This document shows positions 45,499 to 54,209 of a stretch of DNA of 64,000 bases, one piece after another. The position numbers and the translations under genes are program-made. The DNA is from CAIYRG01 sp965247505. Its GTDB lineage: Bacteria; Pseudomonadota; Alphaproteobacteria; Micropepsales; Micropepsaceae. The stretch's first letter is position 1. The number at the start of each line of letters is the position of its first letter. The DNA is taken from NCBI GenBank assembly GCA_965247505.1, contig OZ252020.1:2852001-2916000 (forward strand), in the 5' to 3' direction. The notes under the pieces are model-generated. The model was not told the origin of the DNA, made no database searches, and saw only the letters and a program-made list of their open reading frames with translations.

Positions 45499-47069
45499 GC
45501 GCGGTGTTTGTGATAATTAGCAATCTTCGACGTCTTTGGCGCATCGCACGCGTGCTTGGCGCCCATGACGCGCTTGTCCCCCCTGAATATGCAGATCGTG
45601 TGCCGCCTGCACTCAAAGTCCTAAGCCGGGTCTTTGGCCGCGCCAAAGATGACATCGCCAAACTGCCGCCGGGAGAGCGCCTTGCGAAAGCGCTGGAGAA
45701 AATGGGCCCGAGCGCAATCAAGCTTGGCCAATTGCTGGCAACCCGCGCCGATATTTTTGGGCCGGAAATCGCCCATGGGCTTGAGAGTTTGCAAGATCGG
45801 CTTCCGCCTTTTGGTGATGACGAGGCAAGAAAGATTGTCGAGCGCGATCTTGATCGCAAGCTCTCCGAAGCGTTCTCGGAATTCGGACCGTCAATTGCCG
45901 CCGCCTCCATCGCACAGGTCCATAAAGCGCAAACCAGTGACGATCCGCCTTTGCGTGTGGCGGTGAAAATTCTCCGTCCCAAAATCGTTGAAGATTTCGC
46001 GCGCGATTTCGAAGCATTTCGCTTTGCCGCGAGATTGGCCGAGCGGATTTCGCGTGAAGCGCGGCGCCTTCGCCTGCGTGACTTGGTTGAGACCTTGGCG
46101 GCCTCGGTTGCGCTTGAGCTTGATTTGCGCATGGAAGGCGCGGCGGCCTGTGAGCTGGCCGAGAACATGCGCGAGGAGCCGGCTTTCCTTGTTCCGGCAA
46201 TCGATTGGTCGCGAACCTCCGCCCGTGTCTTGACGACGGAGTGGATCGACGGCGTTCCATTGCGCGATGCGTTGAGCCTGAGCGAGGCAGGGCATGACCC
46301 GAAAGCGCTTGCAATTGTTGTGCTTCAGAGCTTTCTGACCCAGGCCTTGCGCGACGGGTTTTTCCACGCCGACCTTCACCCTGGAAATCTCTTTGTCGAT
46401 GAGGACGGGCGCATTCACGCTGTCGATTTCGGCATTATGGGCCGGCTTGACCAGCCCATGCGGCGTTTTCTCGCGGAGACTTTGGGCGGTTTTCTTGCCC
46501 GCGATTACGCCCATGTCGCGCAGGTGCATTTCGACGCCGGCTTTGTGCCGGCAAGCCATGATGTCGAAACCTTTGCGCAAGCCTTGCGCGCCGTCGGCGA
46601 GCCCATATTCGGCCTCAGCGCCAAAGAGATGTCGATGGCCCGTTTGCTCGAACAACTTTTCGAGACCACGCGCCGCTTCGACATGCAGCTTCAACCGCAG
46701 CTAATACTTTTGCAAAAAACCATGGTCGTGGTGGAAGGCGTGGCGCGCATGCTCGATCCCGAATTCGATATTTGGGAGGCCTCAAAGCCGATCATCGAAG
46801 AATGGATGATCGCCAATCTGGGTCCCGAGGCGCGGCTGCGCGATGCCGCCGAAGGCATATCCAATCTCGGACGGCTTGCACAACATCTTCCCCAGGTCTT
46901 GCAGGACACCGAAATGATTGCAGGCCAGCTCGCCGATGGCGGGCTACGTCTGCATCCGGAATCCGTGCGTGCGATCTCCTCTTCGCAGTTGCGCCGCACC
47001 CGTCATGTGCGTGTCGCGCTTTGGATTGCCGCAGGTGCGCTGGGCATCATCGCCATCAGTGGGCTATAA
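45486..47069 (+). CDS. ubiB: Ubiquinone biosynthesis protein UbiB (ABC1 kinase-like)
   Basis: Membrane-associated atypical kinase/ATPase of 527 residues needed for ubiquinone synthesis. KxGQ motif KLGQLLATRADIFG, Ala-rich nucleotide loop AAASIAQVHKA, Lys in VAVKILRP, catalytic HADLHPGNLF and metal-binding VDFGIMG. A hydrophobic helix close to the C-terminus (WIAAGALGIIAISGL) anchors it. The ATG at 45486 overlaps the ubiE end; a GTG slightly later is possible. Its 3' end overlaps the convergent MATE gene by 14 bp. Confidence 0.94.
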   Translation: MEGLGAVFVIISNLRRLWRIARVLGAHDALVPPEYADRVPPALKVLSRVFGRAKDDIAKLPPGERLAKALEKMGPSAIKLGQLLATRADIFGPEIAHGLESLQDRLPPFGDDEARKIVERDLDRKLSEAFSEFGPSIAAASIAQVHKAQTSDDPPLRVAVKILRPKIVEDFARDFEAFRFAARLAERISREARRLRLRDLVETLAASVALELDLRMEGAAACELAENMREEPAFLVPAIDWSRTSARVLTTEWIDGVPLRDALSLSEAGHDPKALAIVVLQSFLTQALRDGFFHADLHPGNLFVDEDGRIHAVDFGIMGRLDQPMRRFLAETLGGFLARDYAHVAQVHFDAGFVPASHDVETFAQALRAVGEPIFGLSAKEMSMARLLEQLFETTRRFDMQLQPQLILLQKTMVVVEGVARMLDPEFDIWEASKPIIEEWMIANLGPEARLRDAAEGISNLGRLAQHLPQVLQDTEMIAGQLADGGLRLHPESVRAISSSQLRRTRHVRVALWIAAGALGIIAISGL

Positions 47070-48477
47070 CCGCGCTCAAATAGAGAAAGCGCGCGGTAAG
47101 CAGAAAAGCAGCGATGGCAAGGCTGGCGGCAAGTCCCATCCAGATGCCGACGCCTTCCCAGCCAAGGACAAACCCAAACAAGAGCGCCAGCGGGAAGCCC
47201 GCGCCCCAATAGCTTAAGCCTGCAATCAGCATTGGCAGGCGGACGTCTTTTAATCCGCGAAGCGCAAAGGCGGTCACGACCTGAATGCCATCGAAGACTT
47301 GAAGCGCAGCAACGACATAGAGAAACGACACCGTGTAGCGAATCGCTTCTTTATTCGCCGGATCGTTCAAATCGAGATAGAGACCTGTGATCGTCCGTGG
47401 CATTGCTGCGAGGATCAGCGCGCAGACAAGCATGAATCCGCCGCCCATCACGAGCGCGGTCAGCCCTGCGCGCCGAGCGCCGATCGCATCGCCCGCGCCG
47501 CTGGCATGGCAGACGCGCACAGTTGCGGCCATGGCAACGCCTAACGGCATCATAAATGTGATGGAGGGAACATTTATGGCGATCGGATGGGCGGTGAGTG
47601 CAGAAGTGCCGAAGCGCCCCACCAAAAGAGCCGAGCCCGCGAAAAGTACGGTTTCGAAAATCATGGTTACGCCGATCGATGCGCCAAGACGAAAAGTTTC
47701 GCCAAGGCGCGACCAATCGGGGCGATGGAAGCGCCGCCAAATGCGGTAGGGGCGAAAGCTCGGCGCGAAAGTCACAAACCCCGCAAGCACAAAAAAGCAA
47801 AACGCACTGGACATGGCTGTTGCAGTGGCTGCGCCCAACAAGCCGAGCTCGGGTATGCCAAGACGGCCGAAGATCAAGCCATAATCCAGCACTATATTGA
47901 GAAGCACGGCGGCAAGCATAATAAAGAGCGGCGCGCGCGGGCGCCCCAGCGCGGTCGAGAAATTCCTCAAGACGTTGAAGCCGAGCGAAAAGGGCAGGCC
48001 AATCGCTAATAGGTGCACATAAGGTGCAGCAAGACGGGCCAGTTCGGGCGTTTGGCCCAAGCCAATGAGTGCGGCCTCGGCGAAGAAAAGCGAAAAACAC
48101 AAAGGCACACTCAAGAGCGCCATTGCCCATAGCCCCATGCGCAGGGCCACGCGCACGCGCGCGCGGTCCGAAGGGTTGGCCCCGAAAATATGGGCAATAA
48201 TCGGCGCGACCGATGAAGCCGAGCCAAGGCCAATCAGGAAAGCAAAGATATAGATCGTAGAGCCGAGCGCAGCTGCCGCCAGTGCTTCCTGGCCCAGTGC
48301 GTCGATCATCAAAATATCGGTGGTCGGCATCGCCATGTGGGCGAGCTGGGTTGCGATCAGCGACAGGCTTAAGCGCGACAGCGCACGGGCTTCGCGCAGC
48401 CATGGTTGCGGGCGTGCGGAAGGGCTCGTCCGATCAGGACGACGGTCAAGCGCGTTGCTTGTAGCAATATCACTCAT
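47056..48477 (-). CDS. MATE-family multidrug exporter
   Basis: Inner-membrane antiporter of 473 residues with 12 helices. The family pattern of two six-helix bundles is clear, with QLAHMAMPTTDILMIDALG near the first helix and FETVLFAGSALLVGRFG in the second half. Exports cationic drugs or metabolites with Na+ or H+ exchange; substrate not inferable. No ligand regulator is adjacent. Inserted between ubiB and coaBC relative to the usual alphaproteobacterial order. Confidence 0.88.
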   Translation of the reverse strand: MSDIATSNALDRRPDRTSPSARPQPWLREARALSRLSLSLIATQLAHMAMPTTDILMIDALGQEALAAAALGSTIYIFAFLIGLGSASSVAPIIAHIFGANPSDRARVRVALRMGLWAMALLSVPLCFSLFFAEAALIGLGQTPELARLAAPYVHLLAIGLPFSLGFNVLRNFSTALGRPRAPLFIMLAAVLLNIVLDYGLIFGRLGIPELGLLGAATATAMSSAFCFFVLAGFVTFAPSFRPYRIWRRFHRPDWSRLGETFRLGASIGVTMIFETVLFAGSALLVGRFGTSALTAHPIAINVPSITFMMPLGVAMAATVRVCHASGAGDAIGARRAGLTALVMGGGFMLVCALILAAMPRTITGLYLDLNDPANKEAIRYTVSFLYVVAALQVFDGIQVVTAFALRGLKDVRLPMLIAGLSYWGAGFPLALLFGFVLGWEGVGIWMGLAASLAIAAFLLTARFLYLSAVIAH

Positions 48478-48529
48478 AGCCGGGCGTCTCGTTATGCCGG
48501 GCCCGAAAAAACGCGAAGCGGAAATGTCT

Positions 48530-48576
48530 CGAAAACAAACAAAAACCCTTCGGAGCTTTCTTGGGCTCGGAAGGGT
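48530..48576 (-). terminator. Terminator downstream of the 29-codon frame
   Basis: Read leftwards: AACCCTTC and a further GAGC stem segment, a loop of about 8 nt, complementary arm GAAGGGTT, then TTTGTTTGTTTT. It lies 34 bp past the stop of the small frame at 48610 and 53 bp before the MATE start. Confidence 0.7.
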
Positions 48577-48609
48577 TGGCGATCTTTAGGCTGCTAAAAT
48601 CCTATGAGA

Positions 48610-48699
48610 TCAAATTATTTCCTTCCGTGCGAGCGATACGCGCGCGCCAACACCGCCCGGCTTAACCGAGCGCCAACTAATGTGGAGTTGCTGCGTCAT
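48610..48699 (-). CDS. Possible 29-residue protein
   Basis: A short frame with ATG at 48699 and TGA at 48610, giving a basic peptide starting MTQQLHISWRSVKPGG and ending ARKEII. A GAGAG site lies 5 nt upstream of the ATG, a TTGACT box is at 48753-48758, and a good terminator follows shortly after the stop, so promoter-like box, ribosome site, frame and terminator are arranged as one small unit. No homologue is recognised. It could equally be a small regulatory RNA with a chance frame. Confidence 0.35.
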   Translation of the reverse strand: MTQQLHISWRSVKPGGVGARVSLARKEII

Positions 48700-48782
48700 G
48701 TTGCTCTCACGAGAAAAGATTGAGGCACGTGGGTAGGCGCGCGTACGCGGAAAGTCAAGCGGGGTGGAAATTTGGTAGTGTC

Positions 48783-49013
48783 TCAGTTTGAATTTTCGTC
48801 GGCGCCACTAGGGCGCGGGATGTGATGATAGAGAACGTTTCCCATCACTTCCCAGCACGACCCTGCCCACGGATATTCATCGGCTACCAAGGTTGTATAG
48901 TAGGCAATATGACACGCTGTTTCCGCGTAAGCGTGTGCCATCTCCGTCCTTACTGTTATCCAGCCAGCCCAAAGAATGACGGCGATAATCCCAGCGATCT
49001 TGAATACGCGCAT
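48783..49013 (-). CDS. Small membrane protein, hypothetical
   Basis: 76 residues with one N-terminal hydrophobic helix (MRVFKIAGIIAVILWAGWIT) followed by a short extracytoplasmic domain containing two Cys (ETACHIAYYT and GSCWEVMG) that may form a disulfide. No family recognised. Two ATGs occur at 49019 and 49013; the second has an AGAGGA site at good distance. Possibly a membrane-anchored periplasmic microprotein. Confidence 0.5.
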   Translation of the reverse strand: MRVFKIAGIIAVILWAGWITVRTEMAHAYAETACHIAYYTTLVADEYPWAGSCWEVMGNVLYHHIPRPSGADENSN

Positions 49014-49144
49014 GGCCATTTCCTCTCGGCGCTTCCGCATGGCATAATGCTCTTATGCCCCGTGTACCTAAAGGCCAGAAAAGACCCGCAGAAGCCTGAA
49101 CGAGGGCGGACAAGCTCGTTTTGAGGGTTACTCTTTTCCACCAA

Positions 49145-49293
49145 GCCCTTCGCCCTGAGCCTGTCGAAGGGCGAAAGGAGCGGGTGTCATTGTCTCCCTG
49201 GGTCCCGTGTCTGCGAAGCAGCGCTGACGCGCCGCATCGCGCACGGGATGACAAATATTGTTTAAGCAGCGCTAATGCGCGGGACCGGGATGA
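49145..49293. repeat. Intergenic repeats: GCCCTTCG hairpin and GTCATYCC-type elements
   Basis: A hairpin GCCCTTCG / CGAAGGGC (49145-49172) enclosing CCTGAGCCTG, a repeat type seen widely in Alphaproteobacteria, is followed by a GTCATTG...CGGGATGACAAAT unit (49187-49255) and a further CGGGATGACAAAT (about 49280-49293). No gene is supported between 49014 and 49330. Confidence 0.5.
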
Positions 49294-49330
49294 CAAATTA
49301 AGTCGGTTCAATCCGCGCAAAAATGCGTGT

Positions 49331-50287
49331 CTACAGCCCTTCGAACAAAGCGGTCGAAAGATAACGCTCGGCGAAAGAAGGAATGATGGTCACGATCATC
49401 TTTCCTTCCATCTCCGGCCGCGCGCCGACCTCAAACGCCGCTGCAATCGCTGCGCCCGAGGAAATGCCGCCGGGAATCCCTTCGAGCCTAGCGGCGGAGC
49501 GCGCGGTCTCGAACGCGGTCTCATTGGAGATGGTCACGACCTCGTCAATGACGCTCTGATCGACAATCGGGGGAATGAATCCCGCGCCAATTCCTTGAAT
49601 TTTGTGGGGGCCCGGCTGTCCGCCGGAGAGCACCGGGCTGTCTTCCGGCTCGACCGCGATCATGCGCACAGACGGCTTGCGCTTCTTGAGGATCTGGCCG
49701 ACGCCGGTGATGGTACCGCCGGTTCCGACGCCCGAGACCACTGCATCGACGCCGCCATCGGTATCGTTCCAGATCTCTTCCACCGTGGTCTTGCGATGAA
49801 TATCCGGATTGGCGGGATTTTCGAATTGCTGAGGCATCACGGCGTCCGGTGTCGATTCGACTATCTCGAGCGCGCGCGCAACCGCCCCGCGCATGCCTTT
49901 GGCTGCGTCTGTCAGTTCGATCTGCGCGCCCAACAGCACTAGCATTTTGCGCCGTTCCAACGACATGGATTCGGGCATCACCAGAATAAGACGATAGCCG
50001 CGCGCCGCAGCAACGAAGGCGAGCGCTATTCCGGTATTGCCGCTGGTCGGTTCGACCAGTACTGATTTACCCGGCGCTATTCTTCCGTCTGTTTCGAGGG
50101 CATCGATCATCGCAACGCCGATGCGGTCCTTAACGCTTCCGATCGGATTAAAAAACTCGAGCTTTAAGAGTACATCGGCTTTTACGCCTGCGGCTTCGGG
50201 CATGCGCACCATGCGCACCAAAGGTGTTTCGCCGATCGTATCGACAATGGAATCGTATATCCGCCCGCGTCCAATCTTGTCCTCCAT
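49331..50287 (-). CDS. cysK: Cysteine synthase A (O-acetylserine sulfhydrylase)
   Basis: PLP enzyme making cysteine from O-acetylserine and sulfide, 318 residues. The PLP Lys is in NPIGSVKDRIG; TSGNTGIALAFVAA and GVGTGGTITGVG are the substrate and phosphate loops. The ATG at 50287 follows AGGGAG; a TTG two codons earlier is less likely. Last gene of the leftward coaBC-dut-rrf2-cysK run, 20 bp after the Rrf2 regulator. Confidence 0.95.
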   Translation of the reverse strand: MEDKIGRGRIYDSIVDTIGETPLVRMVRMPEAAGVKADVLLKLEFFNPIGSVKDRIGVAMIDALETDGRIAPGKSVLVEPTSGNTGIALAFVAAARGYRLILVMPESMSLERRKMLVLLGAQIELTDAAKGMRGAVARALEIVESTPDAVMPQQFENPANPDIHRKTTVEEIWNDTDGGVDAVVSGVGTGGTITGVGQILKKRKPSVRMIAVEPEDSPVLSGGQPGPHKIQGIGAGFIPPIVDQSVIDEVVTISNETAFETARSAARLEGIPGGISSGAAIAAAFEVGARPEMEGKMIVTIIPSFAERYLSTALFEGL

Positions 50288-50307
50288 CTTCAACTCCCTA
50301 AACAGTC

Positions 50308-50769
50308 TTAAATCGTGAAGTCCGCGGTCGGTCCGCGGCTGTCGCTATCACCGCATTGCAGCCCGCTTTCGCGGGCCTTCTCGCATAAATCTTCAATACT
50401 TATTTGATCGAGCTTCTGCATCACTTCTTCTTGGAGCGAGGCAATAATCGGCATGACGACGCGCCGCCCGAGCTCCGAACCGCCGACAAGATCTTCGCCA
50501 TCGGTATCGAAGCTGGTGGCGATGCGGATGACTTCGCCGACGGAAATGCGCCGCCGTTCACGGGCAAGGCGATAGCCGCCCCGCGGTCCGCGAACGCCTT
50601 TTAGAATGCCGGCGCGCACGAGTTGCTGCATGACCTGTTCGAGATAGCGCTGCGGCACGCCCTGGCGTGCGGTAATTTCGCGTGCCTGCACCGGCTCCGG
50701 CCGGGCGTTGTAAGCAATGTCGATCACCGCCTCGAGCGCCAATAATGTTTTTCGGGAAAGTCGAAGCAT
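50308..50769 (-). CDS. Rrf2-family transcription regulator, CymR-like
   Basis: Winged-helix regulator of 153 residues. The N-terminal helix-turn-helix includes REITARQGVPQRYLEQVMQQL and the wing GVRGPRGGYRLARE, both family signatures. It has two Cys (129 and 139) near the C-terminus rather than the three-Cys cluster arrangement of IscR at 92-104, so an Fe-S role is doubtful. Adjacency to cysK suggests control of cysteine metabolism as in CymR; this is inference from context. It is 14 bp from dut. Confidence 0.85.
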   Translation of the reverse strand: MLRLSRKTLLALEAVIDIAYNARPEPVQAREITARQGVPQRYLEQVMQQLVRAGILKGVRGPRGGYRLARERRRISVGEVIRIATSFDTDGEDLVGGSELGRRVVMPIIASLQEEVMQKLDQISIEDLCEKARESGLQCGDSDSRGPTADFTI

Positions 50770-50783
50770 GTCTCAAATTTCCC

Positions 50784-51230
50784 TTAAAGCCGTAATCCGG
50801 TGGAGCCAAAGCCGCCATCTGCGCGCGTGGTTGTTTCGAGATCGCTGCTCTCCTCCCATTCGACGCGTGCGTGCTCGGCTATCACGAGCTGCGCCACTTT
50901 TAGACCGCGCGACAGGGTGAAGGCTTCTTTGCCGTGATTGATCAATATGACTTTGACTTCGCCGCGGTAATCGCAATCGATCGTTCCCGGCGAATTGAGG
51001 ACCGTCACGCCGAATTTCAGCGCTAGGCCTGAGCGCGGACGCACCTGAGCTTCCCAATTCTTCGGCAGCGCCAGCGCAATGCCCGTGGGCACCGCTTCGA
51101 TCGCCCCGGGCGCCAGAACAATCTCCAATTCAACGGCCGCAAGTAGATCCATGCCCGTCGCGCCTTCAGTGGCATAGGCGGGTAGCGGCAGCTCGACCGC
51201 ATGGGCAAGGCGCTTTATCGCGACTCTCAT
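50784..51230 (-). CDS. dut: Deoxyuridine 5'-triphosphate nucleotidohydrolase
   Basis: Trimeric dUTPase of 148 residues removing dUTP and giving dUMP for thymidylate synthesis. The five motifs are seen, including ATGMDLLA, RPRSGLALK, GTIDCDYRGE and the C-terminal Gly-rich GGFGSTG. Its start overlaps the coaBC stop by ATGA, a conserved coupling. Confidence 0.96.
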   Translation of the reverse strand: MRVAIKRLAHAVELPLPAYATEGATGMDLLAAVELEIVLAPGAIEAVPTGIALALPKNWEAQVRPRSGLALKFGVTVLNSPGTIDCDYRGEVKVILINHGKEAFTLSRGLKVAQLVIAEHARVEWEESSDLETTTRADGGFGSTGLRL

Positions 51231-52450
51231 GCTGCTTTCTCGAAAAATGCAGCAATCCGTTCCACCAGCCGCCTCGCGACTTCGGTTTTTTCCATCTTAG
51301 GCCAGGGCTCGCTTAGCTCAGCCGTGACTAGGTGAACCTTGTTCTTGTCCCCGCCCATGATCGAGGGCGAAGCGCCGACATCATTGGCGACAATCCAATC
51401 GCAGCCCTTATCTTCGCGTTTTTCGCGCGCATGAGCTTCCAAAGCTTCGGTTTCGGCCGCAAAGCCGACGACCAATTGTGGGCGGGAAGCGTGATTGGAA
51501 AGGCTGGATAATATATCGGGGTTTTCAATTAGCGAGAGAGCTTGTGTGCCGCCAGCCTTATCGTTAATCGGCTTTTTTAGTTTCGAATTGGCTTGAATTT
51601 CAGGCCGCCAATCGGCGACCGCCGCTGTGCACACCGCAATGTCTATGGGCAGGGCGGCCTCACACACCGCAAGCATTTGGCGCGCGGTTTCCACACGAAC
51701 AAGCTTGACGGCATCGGGGGCGCGAAGCCCGACCGGCCCCGATATAAGCGTCGTGTCGGCGCCTGCACGTCCCAGCGCATCGGCAATCGCATAGCCTTGC
51801 TTGCCCGAAGAGCGATTGGCGAGATAGCGCACCGGGTCGAGAGGTTCATGGGTCGGTCCTGCCGTCACCAACGCCTTCATGCCCGCAAGTGGACCGGATA
51901 TTCCGGCGTCAAGAACTTGCGCAATCGCTGAAACGATCTCGTCCGGCTCGGCCATACGCCCAAAGCCGAATTCGCCGCACGCCATCTCGCCCTCATTGGG
52001 GCCGATAATATGGACGCCGTCTTTTATGAGGGCCGCCAAATTGCGCTTTACGGCACCATGCTCCCACATGCGCACATTCATCGCCGGCGCCATCAATATT
52101 GGTTTGTCGGTTGCCAGCAGCGCGGTCGAGGCCAAATCATCGGCAAGTCCGCTGGCGAGCTTTGCCATAAGATTGGCTGTGGCGGGAGCGACAACCACAA
52201 GATCGGCGCTGCGGGAAAGCGTAATGTGTCCCATCTCCGATTCAGCGGTGAGATCGAAAAGGTCCTGATAGACCTTGTCGCCAGAAAGAGATGCCGCCGA
52301 GAGCGGCGTCACAAATCGCCCGCCGGCTGCGGTCAAGATAACCCGCGAGCGCGCACCGACCTCACTTAAGCGCCGGATAAGATCGAGGCTCTTATAGGCC
52401 GCGATTCCGCCGCCAATGATGAGCAATATGCGTTTGCCGTCAAGATTCAC
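51227..52450 (-). CDS. coaBC: Bifunctional phosphopantothenoylcysteine decarboxylase/synthetase
   Basis: Coenzyme A biosynthesis, 407 residues. CoaC half: IGGGIAAYKSLDLIRRL (flavin binding), PAMNVRMWE and ACGEFGFGRM, carrying the catalytic Cys. CoaB half: TAGPTHEPLDPVRYLANRSS, WRPEIQANSKLKKP and NDVGASPSIMGGDKNKVH. First gene of the leftward operon; divergent from the DUF924 gene with a 94 bp spacer. Confidence 0.95.
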   Translation of the reverse strand: MNLDGKRILLIIGGGIAAYKSLDLIRRLSEVGARSRVILTAAGGRFVTPLSAASLSGDKVYQDLFDLTAESEMGHITLSRSADLVVVAPATANLMAKLASGLADDLASTALLATDKPILMAPAMNVRMWEHGAVKRNLAALIKDGVHIIGPNEGEMACGEFGFGRMAEPDEIVSAIAQVLDAGISGPLAGMKALVTAGPTHEPLDPVRYLANRSSGKQGYAIADALGRAGADTTLISGPVGLRAPDAVKLVRVETARQMLAVCEAALPIDIAVCTAAVADWRPEIQANSKLKKPINDKAGGTQALSLIENPDILSSLSNHASRPQLVVGFAAETEALEAHAREKREDKGCDWIVANDVGASPSIMGGDKNKVHLVTAELSEPWPKMEKTEVARRLVERIAAFFEKAA

Positions 52451-52544
52451 GATCCCTCACAAAACCCAATATCTTTGGGTTGTTATATATAATTACGAAA
52501 AGAAAGTGTAGTTCAAACTATCGGCCTATCTTGTTGTGTAAAAA

Positions 52545-53111
52545 GTGGAGCGCCCAAGATTGACGGTTAAGCCTCAGGAAATATTGGATTTTTGGTTCGA
52601 TACGACGCCGGCATCAATGCGGTACGCTGCCGACCCGGGTCTGGATGCAGAGATCCGCAGGCTGTTTCTTTCCTCTTGGCAGGAGGGGCGGGATGGGGCC
52701 CTAGAATCTTGGAACGACCAGGCGTCATCTGCCCTCGCACTGGTCATTCTGTTCGATCAATTTTCGCGCAACATGTTTCGAGCCGGTGGCGAGGCCTTCT
52801 CAACGGATGCACTTGCGCTCGAAGTGGCAAAGCGCGCCGTAGCTCAGGGCTTTGATTTGATGCTCGGGGACGAATGCCAAATGTTTTTTTACCTGCCCTA
52901 TATGCATGCGGAAAATCTTGCCGCCCAAGAAAGGTGCATTCGTTTGTGCGCGGAGCGCAAAGGAGAAAAGCAAAGCGCGGATTCCTATGCGGTGCGCCAT
53001 CGCGATGTAATTGCGCAGTTCGGAAGATTTCCCTCGCGCAATCTCGCTTTGGGACGTAGCACAACTAGCGAAGAAGCCGCCTTTCTAAAGGAAAAACCCT
53101 CGGGCTTTTAA
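52545..53111 (+). CDS. DUF924 family protein
   Basis: Soluble all-helical TPR-like protein of 188 residues; function unknown. Motifs: ILDFWFDTTP, ALVILFDQFSRNMFRAG, FFYLPYMHAENLAAQERC, and HRDVIAQFGRFPSRNLALGR. The start is a GTG at 52545; a TTG at 52560 with a GGAG site upstream is an alternative. Followed by two unrelated hydrolases on the same strand. Confidence 0.85.
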   Translation: MERPRLTVKPQEILDFWFDTTPASMRYAADPGLDAEIRRLFLSSWQEGRDGALESWNDQASSALALVILFDQFSRNMFRAGGEAFSTDALALEVAKRAVAQGFDLMLGDECQMFFYLPYMHAENLAAQERCIRLCAERKGEKQSADSYAVRHRDVIAQFGRFPSRNLALGRSTTSEEAAFLKEKPSGF

Positions 53112-53191
53112 AGAATTCGGGCATTTAGCACCTCTTTGTGCCCTTGCTTTGCTGTGCGGCGGCCAGCCACAATCGTCCTTCCGGAGGTTTT

Positions 53192-54133
53192 ATGACATTC
53201 GATCCGTTTATCCGCTCGCTTATGGAGCAGATGCCCAAGCTTGCCGATCTTCAAGTCTGGAAACTATCTCCCGAGCAAGCGCGGGCAGAATTCAAAAAGC
53301 TATGTACGCTGCGCGATCAAAAAATGGCGCCGATCGGGCGCATGGAAGATATCGAGGCTGTGGGCTCCGACGCGCCCATTCCTCTCAGAGTCTACACGCC
53401 GGTAGCGGCCGGCGGATCGGCGCTTCCTGCGCTGGTTTATTTTCACGGCGGCGGTTTTGTTCTCGGTGATCTCGATTGTTTCGATTCCATTTGCCGCGCG
53501 TTAGCCGAATCAAGCGGATGCCGGATTGTCTCGGTCGATTACCGACTGGCGCCCGAGCATCCCTTCCCGGCGGCGGTGGATGATTGCTTCGCTGCGCTGA
53601 AATGGATCGAAGCAAATGCAGCATCTCTTGGGATCGATCCCAACCGGCTTGCAGTCGGAGGAGATTCGGCGGGCGGCAATCTTGCCGCCGTCGTCAGCCA
53701 ATTGGCGAAGGCCAATAACGGCCCGCATATCGCGTTTCAAATGCTGATCTATCCAATCACAACATTGCGTCCGGACTCGCCCTCTATATTCGCCTTCGGC
53801 CCCAACATTTTGCGCGAGCCGGCTATCAATTGGTTTTACAGCCAATATGTTCCGCAAGAGAGTGGGGACCACACAGATGATCCGCGGATTTCGCCGCTTC
53901 AATCGGAAGATTTGTCGGGACTGCCCCCCGCTTACATCGTCACGGCGGGATTCGATCCTTTGCATGGTGAAGGTTTGGCTTATGCGGATAAATTAAAGGC
54001 TGCGGGGGTCAAGGTCCGCCATATCGATTATCCCACCATGATCCACGGCTTCTTTTCCATGCCGGGGCTTATTCCGTTGGCCGGCGAAGCGCTCGGCGCG
54101 GCAGGTCATGGCCTGCGCGATGCACTAGGTTAG
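53192..54133 (+). CDS. Hormone-sensitive lipase-family alpha/beta-hydrolase
   Basis: Cytoplasmic esterase of 313 residues. HGGG oxyanion motif at 85-88, VSVDYRLAPEHPFPA, nucleophile GDSAGG with Ser159, Asp in TAGFDPLHGEG and His in YPTMIHGFFSM make up a complete catalytic triad of the HSL/acetyl-hydrolase family. The ATG at 53192 follows CGGAGG. Substrate unknown, probably short acyl esters. Confidence 0.88.
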   Translation: MTFDPFIRSLMEQMPKLADLQVWKLSPEQARAEFKKLCTLRDQKMAPIGRMEDIEAVGSDAPIPLRVYTPVAAGGSALPALVYFHGGGFVLGDLDCFDSICRALAESSGCRIVSVDYRLAPEHPFPAAVDDCFAALKWIEANAASLGIDPNRLAVGGDSAGGNLAAVVSQLAKANNGPHIAFQMLIYPITTLRPDSPSIFAFGPNILREPAINWFYSQYVPQESGDHTDDPRISPLQSEDLSGLPPAYIVTAGFDPLHGEGLAYADKLKAAGVKVRHIDYPTMIHGFFSMPGLIPLAGEALGAAGHGLRDALG

Positions 54134-54209
54134 GGCTTCATTTTGGCGGCCCGCTTGCCAGGACGCTACAATTCGAGAAAGCAAGCCAAAATTAATCGGA
54201 GGAAATAAT

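Noticed and set aside
47056..47069. 14 bp overlap of the ubiB and MATE 3' ends as a regulatory antisense site
   Set aside because: Short convergent overlaps are common in compact genomes and nothing else marks this one.
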